NCBI GenBank assembly: GCA_965373045.1
Contig: CBDVEQ010000104.1
Coordinates: 1 to 9,958, forward strand
Length of the DNA: 9,958 nt
Source: DAOVDI01 sp965373045
Lineage (GTDB): Bacteria > Acidobacteriota > Aminicenantia > Aminicenantales > Aminicenantaceae
Direction of reading: 5' to 3'
Both the position numbers and the translations under genes were made by a program. The notes beneath the pieces are model-generated. The model made no database searches. It worked only from the letters and a program-made list of their open reading frames with translations, and was not told where the DNA came from. Position 1 is the stretch's first letter, and every line of letters starts with the position of its first letter. This document shows positions 5,459-9,958 of this stretch, in pieces.

Positions 5459-6178
5459 ATGAAATCCACGTGTTCTGAATCTCTACTTACAATCCCAAGA
5501 TTCGATCAGATCCCCTTCCTCATCCACGGCTTCGGGACAGCGGCATGGACAGAGGACTGTTTGAAAAGCGACCCCGTGTTTAAAGAATTCCAATGGGTCA
5601 TTATGCGGCAGACCCACTCAGATATCATCCACACCATCGAGGATGTTCCCGTCAAGGTTCTTGAAGGCGATGCCCTGATCACGGCTTCCACCCGGATAGG
5701 GCTTGTTGTCAAGACCGCAGACTGCCTGCCTGTTCTTCTCGTCAGTGAAAGCTGGGGAGTGGTTGCAGCCGTCCACTGCGGCTGGAAAGGAACAGGCAAA
5801 CAAATTATCCAGAAAACAATCATGAAGCTCGAGGATGATCTGGGCTGCCAGCCTTCTTCCTTGCTGGCCGTTATGGGGCCGTGCATCGGTCCGGACTGCT
5901 ACGAGGTGGGAGAGGATGTTTTACGCTTTTTTAATGAGTCCGGTCTTTCATTGAACGTTTTCCGCAAACATCCCGAACGTCCTGACAAACACTTCTTAGA
6001 CCTCAAAAAAGCCAACAGGCATCAGATGCTCCGAGCCGGTGTATCCGAAGAAAAAATCTTCATCATCGGCAACTGCACTCACTGCGACACAAATCTACTG
6101 TCTTACCGCAGGGACAGGGATGATTCCGGGCATATGTATAAACGTATGTATAATTTCATCGGTATTAAACTGACCTGA
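5459..6178 (+). CDS. pgeF: Peptidoglycan editing factor PgeF / laccase-domain (YfiH) protein
   Basis: This is a 239-residue cytoplasmic protein of the YfiH/YlmD/FAMIN family. Members were called multicopper polyphenol oxidoreductases, act on purine nucleosides, and in E. coli prevent wrong amino acids in peptidoglycan stems. Visible family blocks are IPFLIHGFGT (18-27), RQTHSD (50-55), GDALIT (70-75), VVKTADCLPVLL (83-94), VAAVHCGWKGTG (102-113), MGPCIGPDCYEVG (139-151) and NCTHCD..LLSYRRD near the end. The presumed metal and catalytic residues H53, C89 and H106 are all present, so it should be active. Length is normal for the family. The ATG at 5459 is the only ATG start before the family-typical N-terminus, after an in-frame stop at 5429-5431, but no ribosome site precedes it. 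It opens the block leading to purC, a link that suits its purine-related activity. Identification strong; physiological substrate uncertain. Confidence 0.92.
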   Translation: MKSTCSESLLTIPRFDQIPFLIHGFGTAAWTEDCLKSDPVFKEFQWVIMRQTHSDIIHTIEDVPVKVLEGDALITASTRIGLVVKTADCLPVLLVSESWGVVAAVHCGWKGTGKQIIQKTIMKLEDDLGCQPSSLLAVMGPCIGPDCYEVGEDVLRFFNESGLSLNVFRKHPERPDKHFLDLKKANRHQMLRAGVSEEKIFIIGNCTHCDTNLLSYRRDRDDSGHMYKRMYNFIGIKLT

Positions 6179-6237
6179 ATAATCCGCGTGAAATATTATT
6201 TGATTTTAAAAATCTTTTTTATTATGCTTGTTCCACT

Positions 6238-7128
6238 GTGGAAAAAGCCTATAAAGAAATCTCCATTCCCGAACTGCCTCTTTTCAAAAAGGGCAAAGTC
6301 CGGGACATGTATGAAGTCGAGGACAAGATCCTTATCGTTGTCTCAGACCGCATTTCAGCCTTTGACTGGGTACTTCCCTCTCTGATACCGGATAAGGGAA
6401 AGATCCTGACACAGCTCTCCATGTTCTGGTTCGAACATACCTCTCTTGTGTGCCCCAACCACATGATCACAACAGAAATTGATGAATTCCCCAAATCCCT
6501 CCAGAAATATAAAGCCGTTCTGGACAAGAGGTCCATGCTAGTCAAAAAAATCGAGGTCTTTCCGGTCGAGTGCGTGGTCCGGGGATACCTGGCCGGCTCA
6601 GGCTGGAAGGACTACAAGGAAACAGGAATAACAAGCGGAGTCAAACTTCCCGATGGCCTGAAAAATTCTGACAGGCTTGATGAACCCGTCTTTACACCCT
6701 CGACCAAGGCGGAGGAAGGGCATGATGAAAACATCTCCTTCAAGGAGATGCAGATACTTGTCGGGTCTGATCTGTCCCATAAGATCAGAGATATCAGCAT
6801 CGAGCTTTATCAGAAAGCTTCGCTCCACGCCATCTCCAAGGGCATCATAATCGCCGATACAAAATTCGAATTCGGCCTGACCGATAAAGAGATCATCCTT
6901 GTGGACGAGATCTTCACACCTGATTCCTCCCGGTTCTGGCCTGTCTCGAGCTATGAGCCAGGCAGATCACAGCCCAGCCTGGACAAGCAGTTTGTCAGGG
7001 ACTACCTGGAAGGAACGGACTGGGACAAGGCATCCCCTCCGCCTGAACTTCCTTCTGAAATAGTCAACCAAACGGCATCGCGATATATGGAAATTTACCG
7101 TCTGCTGACTGATAAAGACACCCTGTAA
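6238..7128 (+). CDS. purC: SAICAR synthetase (PurC)
   Basis: This 296-residue enzyme joins CAIR and aspartate with ATP to form SAICAR in de novo purine synthesis, in the cytoplasm. Visible motifs are GKVRDMYEV (19-27), SDRISAFDWVLP (36-47) with PDKGKILTQLS (51-61), ECVVRGYLAGSGWKDY (111-126), PVFTPSTKAEEGHDENIS (150-167), ADTKFEFG (206-213) and LVDEIFTPDSSRFWP (221-235), then QPSLDKQFVRDYL (245-257). This covers both signature patterns and the ATP and substrate sites. The length is that of the longer, yeast-like group rather than the roughly 240-residue E. coli type. The start is GTG at 6238, which gives the expected N-terminus (KAYKEISIPELPLFKKGKVRD). No ATG lies in frame nearby and no good ribosome site precedes it; the frame stays open upstream, so the exact start is the weakest part. 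It sits 59 bases after pgeF and 4 bases before cvpA. Confidence 0.96.
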   Translation: MEKAYKEISIPELPLFKKGKVRDMYEVEDKILIVVSDRISAFDWVLPSLIPDKGKILTQLSMFWFEHTSLVCPNHMITTEIDEFPKSLQKYKAVLDKRSMLVKKIEVFPVECVVRGYLAGSGWKDYKETGITSGVKLPDGLKNSDRLDEPVFTPSTKAEEGHDENISFKEMQILVGSDLSHKIRDISIELYQKASLHAISKGIIIADTKFEFGLTDKEIILVDEIFTPDSSRFWPVSSYEPGRSQPSLDKQFVRDYLEGTDWDKASPPPELPSEIVNQTASRYMEIYRLLTDKDTL

Positions 7129-7132
7129 TATA

Positions 7133-7654
7133 ATGAGCTTAAACTGGTTCGATGTGGTTTTGATCATAATCATTGCAATCGCAGTGATAATCGGTGTCAT
7201 CAAGGGCCTGGTCCGCCAGATCATCGGCATTGCAGCCGTTGTTGTTGGATTTATTCTGGCCATGACCTATTTTGATCATGTTGCAGAATTTCTTTCACAG
7301 TATATCAAAAACAATATGATCTCCCAGCTTCTGGGATTTCTGGCCATATTTTTCGGTGTTGTTATCGCAGGAGGGATCCTGTCCTGGCTTCTCTCCAAAC
7401 TTATGAAAGGCCCTCTTATATTTGTCAATCATGTTTTGGGGGCAGCGCTCGGTCTTATAGAAGGCATTCTCATTTGCGGCGTCATTGTCCTGGCCCAGAT
7501 GATGTTCCCTGTTAACCAGGACCATCTGTATGATTCGGAACTTGCGCCCTACTGCGCGCGGATGACCCGGGTGGTTTACCACATGATCCCTAAGGACGTC
7601 AAGACTCAATTTAACGATACATATGATAAAATCGTCAAAGGAAAGAGGGAATAG
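7133..7654 (+). CDS. cvpA: CvpA family membrane protein
   Basis: This is a 173-residue inner-membrane protein with four membrane segments, near 5-22, 28-47, 63-88 and 100-125, and a soluble C-terminal tail. The opening NWFDVVLIIIIAIAVIIGVIKGLVRQ is the family's hallmark: W-x-D, then a helix ending in G-x-x-(K/R)G. The third and fourth segments have the expected small-residue content (NHVLGAALGLIEGIL). In E. coli CvpA is needed for colicin V export and lies in an operon with purF. Here it follows purC by only 4 bases, so a link to purine genes recurs with a different purine gene. Its biochemical role is not settled in any species. No strong ribosome site is visible; translation is probably coupled to purC. 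Confidence 0.9.
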   Translation: MSLNWFDVVLIIIIAIAVIIGVIKGLVRQIIGIAAVVVGFILAMTYFDHVAEFLSQYIKNNMISQLLGFLAIFFGVVIAGGILSWLLSKLMKGPLIFVNHVLGAALGLIEGILICGVIVLAQMMFPVNQDHLYDSELAPYCARMTRVVYHMIPKDVKTQFNDTYDKIVKGKRE

Positions 7655-7656
7655 GA

Positions 7657-7887
7657 ATGACGGATTATCAAAAGATGAATATTCACCAGAAAATGGAAGT
7701 GCTTTCTGAGGAAATTGTTGAAAAAGAACTTTCCATGAATGAGGCCACTTGTGAATTTAAAAAAATACTCATCAGAACAGCCGCCAAAAAATACAACGGG
7801 ACCAAGACCAGGGTTGCTGAAGCTCTTGGCATCCACCGTAATACGCTCAATCATCTCATTAAAAAATTAAAACTTAAAATAAAATAG
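7657..7887 (+). CDS. Small Fis-type helix-turn-helix DNA-binding protein
   Basis: This is a 76-residue protein. Residues 34-74 form an HTH_8 (Fis/NtrC C-terminal type) domain: FKKILIRTAAKKYNGTKTR, then VAEALGIHRNTLNHLIKKLKL. The turn is at ALGIH and the recognition helix at about 59-70. Residues 8-33 form an amphipathic helix region (KMEVLSEEIVEKELSMNEA) that may dimerise. It lacks the AAA+ ATPase and receiver parts of NtrC-type regulators, and lacks the N-terminal arm of true Fis, so it is a stand-alone DNA-binding module. It begins 2 bases after the cvpA stop, with AGAGGGA and AGGA upstream, and so is co-transcribed with purC-cvpA. It lies directly before the groESL promoter. Its target genes are unknown; a role at groESL is possible but not shown. 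Confidence 0.85.
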   Translation: MTDYQKMNIHQKMEVLSEEIVEKELSMNEATCEFKKILIRTAAKKYNGTKTRVAEALGIHRNTLNHLIKKLKLKIK

Positions 7888-7889
7888 TC

Positions 7890-7918
7890 TTGACAACTGA
7901 GACCATTGTCCCTATATT
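7890..7918 (+). promoter_or_regulatory. Strong sigma-70-type promoter of groES-groEL
   Basis: Perfect TTGACA (7890-7895), exactly 17 bases, then TATATT (7913-7918). The start is expected near 7925, inside the CIRCE element. The sequence is housekeeping rather than sigma-32 type (no CTTGAA...CCCCAT pattern), which fits HrcA repression rather than a heat-shock sigma factor. Confidence 0.85.
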
Positions 7919-7943
7919 AGCAGTCTTAGTAATCGACTGCTAA
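7917..7943. promoter_or_regulatory. CIRCE operator (HrcA site), variant sequence
   Basis: TTAGCAGTC (7917-7925) and GACTGCTAA (7935-7943) are perfect reverse complements around a 9-base spacer, the exact 9-N9-9 geometry of CIRCE. The known consensus arms are TTAGCACTC and GAGTGCTAA, so both arms differ at one matching position (C to G on the left, G to C on the right) and full symmetry is kept. It overlaps the last bases of the -10 and the expected start site, so bound HrcA repressor would block transcription, and heat would release it. No hrcA gene lies in this window. Confidence 0.9.
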
Positions 7944-7968
7944 AAATCAAAACTTACAGGAGGTATTC

Positions 7969-8256
7969 ATGAAAGTGATTCCTTTACACGACAGAGTTCT
8001 TTTAAAAAGATTGGAAGAACAGGAAGCTAAAAAAGGCGGAATCATTATTCCGGACACGGCAAAAGAAAAACCCCAGGAAGCTAAAGTCATAGAGGTCGGC
8101 AAAGGCCGGGTGACTGAAGACGGAAAGACCATCGCCCTTGATGTTAAAAAAGGCGATAAGGTCCTTATCGGCAAGTTCAGCGGCACGGAAGTGATGGTCA
8201 ACGACGTTGAGCACATCATCGTCCGCGAAGAAGAGATCCTGGCAAAAATTACCTGA
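7969..8256 (+). CDS. groES: Co-chaperonin GroES (Cpn10)
   Basis: This is the 95-residue subunit of the heptameric lid that caps GroEL during ATP-driven protein folding in the cytoplasm. Visible features are the N-terminal strand VIPLHDRVLLKR (3-14), the mobile loop around KKGGIIIPDTAKEK (21-34) with the GroEL-contact tripeptide, the EVGKGR roof region, KKGDKVLIGKFSGTEV and the terminal VREEEILA. Length is normal. The start is well set by AGGAGG (7958-7963), 5 bases upstream. It is first in the groES-groEL operon and sits behind the CIRCE-controlled promoter. Confidence 0.98.
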   Translation: MKVIPLHDRVLLKRLEEQEAKKGGIIIPDTAKEKPQEAKVIEVGKGRVTEDGKTIALDVKKGDKVLIGKFSGTEVMVNDVEHIIVREEEILAKIT

Positions 8257-8276
8257 ATGCAGGAATAGGAGAAATT

Positions 8277-9905
8277 ATGGCTAAACAAATTATACTAGGT
8301 GACGATGCAAGACAGGCTTTGCTGAAGGGTGTCAACATCCTGAGCAATCTTGTTAAAGAGACATTAGGCCCCAGAGGCAAAAATATCGTTCTCGACAAAA
8401 AATTCGGATCTCCCACAAGCACCAAAGACGGCGTGACCGTTGCCAAGGAAGTCGACCTTGATGATCCCCTTGAGAATATGGGAGCCCAGTTAGTTAAAGA
8501 AGTGGCGTCCAAAACATCGGATGTCGCCGGTGATGGAACCACAACAGCGACAGTATTGGCACAGGCTATTTTCAAAAATGGACTTAAATATGTTACAGCC
8601 GGCGCCAATCCGACCCTGATCAAAAGGGGAGTTGACCAGGCGGTTGAAACAATCACAAAGGAATTGAAGAAGATCAGCCGAGATGTCACCGGTGACATGA
8701 TCGCCCAGGTCGGATCCATTTCGGCCAACAACGATATATCCATCGGTAAGATCATTGCAGAGGCCATGGACAAGGTCGGCAAAGACGGCGTCATAACGGT
8801 CGAAGAGGCCAAGGGCCTTGAAACGACCATGGACATCGTCGAAGGGATGCAGTTCGACCGCGGATATCTGTCCCCTTATTTCATCACTGATCCCGACAGA
8901 ATGGAAGCTGTGATGGAAAATCCGGTCATCCTTCTCCACGAAAAGAAGATCAGCAATTTGCGTGACCTTCTTCCTCTTCTGGAGAACGTGGCCAAGATGG
9001 GACGGCCTCTCGTCATTATCGCAGAAGAAGTCGAGGGAGAAGCCCTTGCGACCCTTGTTGTAAACAAACTGAAAGGCACGTTTTCCTGTGCCGCAGTAAA
9101 GGCCCCTGGATTCGGCGACAGACGGAAAGCCATGCTTGAAGACATCGCTACTCTGACAGGCGCCAAGGTCATCACAGAGGACATCGGCGTCAAGCTGGAG
9201 AACGTGGACGCCGAATGGCTGGGCGGCGCAAAGAAGATCGCTATCGATAAAGATAACACCACGATCGTGGAAGGCGAAGGCACAGGAGAAGACGTTAAGG
9301 CCCGGATCAAACAGATCAGAACCCAGATCGAAGACACAACTTCAGATTATGACAGAGAAAAGCTTCAGGAAAGACTGGCCAAGATGGTCGGCGGAGTCGC
9401 ACTTATCCAAGTCGGCGCTGCAACAGAAACAGAGCTCAAAGAGAAAAAAGCCAGAGTGGAAGATGCCATGCATTCCACCAAAGCGGCTGTTGAGGAAGGA
9501 ATCGTCCCCGGCGGCGGAGTTGCCCTGCTGAGAACCCAGAAGGTCCTGGAAGTGATGAAGCTTGGCGGCGACACACAGATCGGCGTAAACATCATTAAAA
9601 GAGCGGTCGAGGAACCTCTCCGACAGATCGCCGATAACGCCGGAGTCGAAGGCTCCATCGTTGTGGAGAAGGTCAAGGGACTGGAACAGGATCATGGTTT
9701 TAACGCTCTGACCGAGAAGTACGAAGACATGATCAAGGGCGGAATTCTGGATCCCACCAAGGTCGTCCGCACAGCCCTGCAGAATGCAGCCAGCATCGCC
9801 GGAGTGCTCCTTACAACAGAAGGTCTGATCACGGACCTTCCTGAAAAGGACAAGGGAGGACCTCAGATGCCCATGCCTCCAGGCGGCGGAATGGATATGT
9901 ATTGA
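8277..9905 (+). CDS. groEL: Chaperonin GroEL (Cpn60)
   Basis: This is a 542-residue subunit of the tetradecameric chaperonin that folds proteins in its cavity with GroES and ATP. Key parts are intact: GPRG (31-34), the D51 region (STKDGVT), the ATP loop AGDGTTTATVLA (84-95), the apical-domain AAVKAPGFGDRRKAMLED (272-289), catalytic D396 in KARVEDAMHST, and PGGGVAL (411-417). Full length, no frame breaks. The C-terminus is short (GGPQMPMPPGGGMDMY) and lacks the long GGM repeats of E. coli, though it keeps the Gly/Met character that lines the cavity floor. It follows groES by 20 bases, with ribosome site AGGAG (8267-8271), and is followed at once by a strong terminator, so groEL ends the operon. 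A single copy is seen here; other copies elsewhere cannot be judged. Confidence 0.99.
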   Translation: MAKQIILGDDARQALLKGVNILSNLVKETLGPRGKNIVLDKKFGSPTSTKDGVTVAKEVDLDDPLENMGAQLVKEVASKTSDVAGDGTTTATVLAQAIFKNGLKYVTAGANPTLIKRGVDQAVETITKELKKISRDVTGDMIAQVGSISANNDISIGKIIAEAMDKVGKDGVITVEEAKGLETTMDIVEGMQFDRGYLSPYFITDPDRMEAVMENPVILLHEKKISNLRDLLPLLENVAKMGRPLVIIAEEVEGEALATLVVNKLKGTFSCAAVKAPGFGDRRKAMLEDIATLTGAKVITEDIGVKLENVDAEWLGGAKKIAIDKDNTTIVEGEGTGEDVKARIKQIRTQIEDTTSDYDREKLQERLAKMVGGVALIQVGAATETELKEKKARVEDAMHSTKAAVEEGIVPGGGVALLRTQKVLEVMKLGGDTQIGVNIIKRAVEEPLRQIADNAGVEGSIVVEKVKGLEQDHGFNALTEKYEDMIKGGILDPTKVVRTALQNAASIAGVLLTTEGLITDLPEKDKGGPQMPMPPGGGMDMY

Positions 9906-9922
9906 TCCGTTAAAGGAACTTC

Positions 9923-9958
9923 AAAGGCCTCGGGAATTTTCCCGGGGCCTTTTTTTTT
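9923..9958 (+). terminator. Intrinsic terminator of the groES-groEL operon
   Basis: AAAGGCCTCGGGAA (9923-9936) pairs with TTCCCGGGGCCTTT (9939-9952) with a single T-G wobble. The right arm runs straight into an unbroken T tract (9950-9958) that reaches the window end. It starts 17 bases after the groEL stop codon. This is the clearest terminator in the window. Confidence 0.92.

Noticed and set aside
6188..6385. GTG-started 65-codon frame overlapping the purC start
   Set aside because: The conserved purC frame covers 6238 onward, and the alternative frame has no domain.
7888..7968. Sigma-32 heat-shock promoter before groES
   Set aside because: The hexamers are plain sigma-70 (TTGACA, TATATT) and CIRCE is present; no CCCCAT-type -10 is seen.
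7947..8288. Minus-strand frame of 113 codons across groES
   Set aside because: Shadow of groES codon use; Ser/Leu-rich low-complexity product with no family features.
8249..9695. Several long minus-strand frames across groEL
   Set aside because: Open frames opposite a conserved, codon-biased gene are expected; none has plausible motifs or start signals.
1..9958. CRISPR array, tRNA, rRNA, transposase, integrase or toxin-antitoxin pair
   Set aside because: I looked on both strands and found no regular repeat-spacer pattern, no cloverleaf with CCA-type end, and no mobile-element or toxin motif.

Overview
The window reads as a chromosomal segment from a Gram-negative bacterium. The evidence is an outer-membrane-type beta-barrel with a signal peptide, an exported protein ending in a TonB C-terminal domain, a eukaryote-type Ser/Thr kinase anchored in the membrane, and a groES-groEL operon with a CIRCE operator. 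Membrane Ser/Thr kinases with TPRs, TPR-TonB proteins and short Fis-type HTH proteins together suggest an Acidobacteriota or Aminicenantota-like lineage. That is an inference from gene style, not a database result.

Left half (1-5020): a loose set of genes, mostly AT-rich, each with its own promoter. In order they are a small DUF5684-like membrane protein (150-506, +), a dimeric alpha/beta-barrel (ABM-like) protein (735-1028, +), a clearly more GC-rich outer-membrane beta-barrel gene (1093-1947, -), a periplasmic SH3-TPR-TonB_C protein (2134-3057, +) and a large transmembrane Ser/Thr kinase (3070-4902, -). The last two are convergent, with 12 bases between their stop codons. Composition changes near 1030-1090, near 2040 and near 5020, so this half looks like a mosaic.

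Junction (about 5021-5410): the C-terminal third of an MFS transporter, with no N-terminal part. It begins right where AT-rich sequence stops. This is either a recombination/deletion scar or, less interestingly, an assembly join.

Right half (5459-9958): a tightly packed, same-strand housekeeping block: pgeF (YfiH/laccase-domain), purC, cvpA, a 76-residue Fis-type HTH protein, then groES and groEL. A new promoter lies before groES (TTGACA, 17 bp, TATATT). Its -10 and start site are overlapped by a perfect 9-N9-9 inverted repeat, a CIRCE element with one symmetric base change from the consensus. No terminator is visible between the HTH gene and groES, so some read-through from the purine block is possible. 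A strong intrinsic terminator follows groEL and runs to the window end.

I see no CRISPR array, tRNA, rRNA, transposase, integrase or recognisable defence or biosynthetic cluster, and no gene-free stretch over 300 bases. The most notable points are the altered CIRCE, the truncated MFS gene at a composition break, the GC-rich barrel gene with a perfect palindrome by its promoter, the exported TPR-TonB_C protein next to a kinase with an extracytoplasmic TPR and a wing-like C-terminal domain, and the small HTH gene placed just before groESL.
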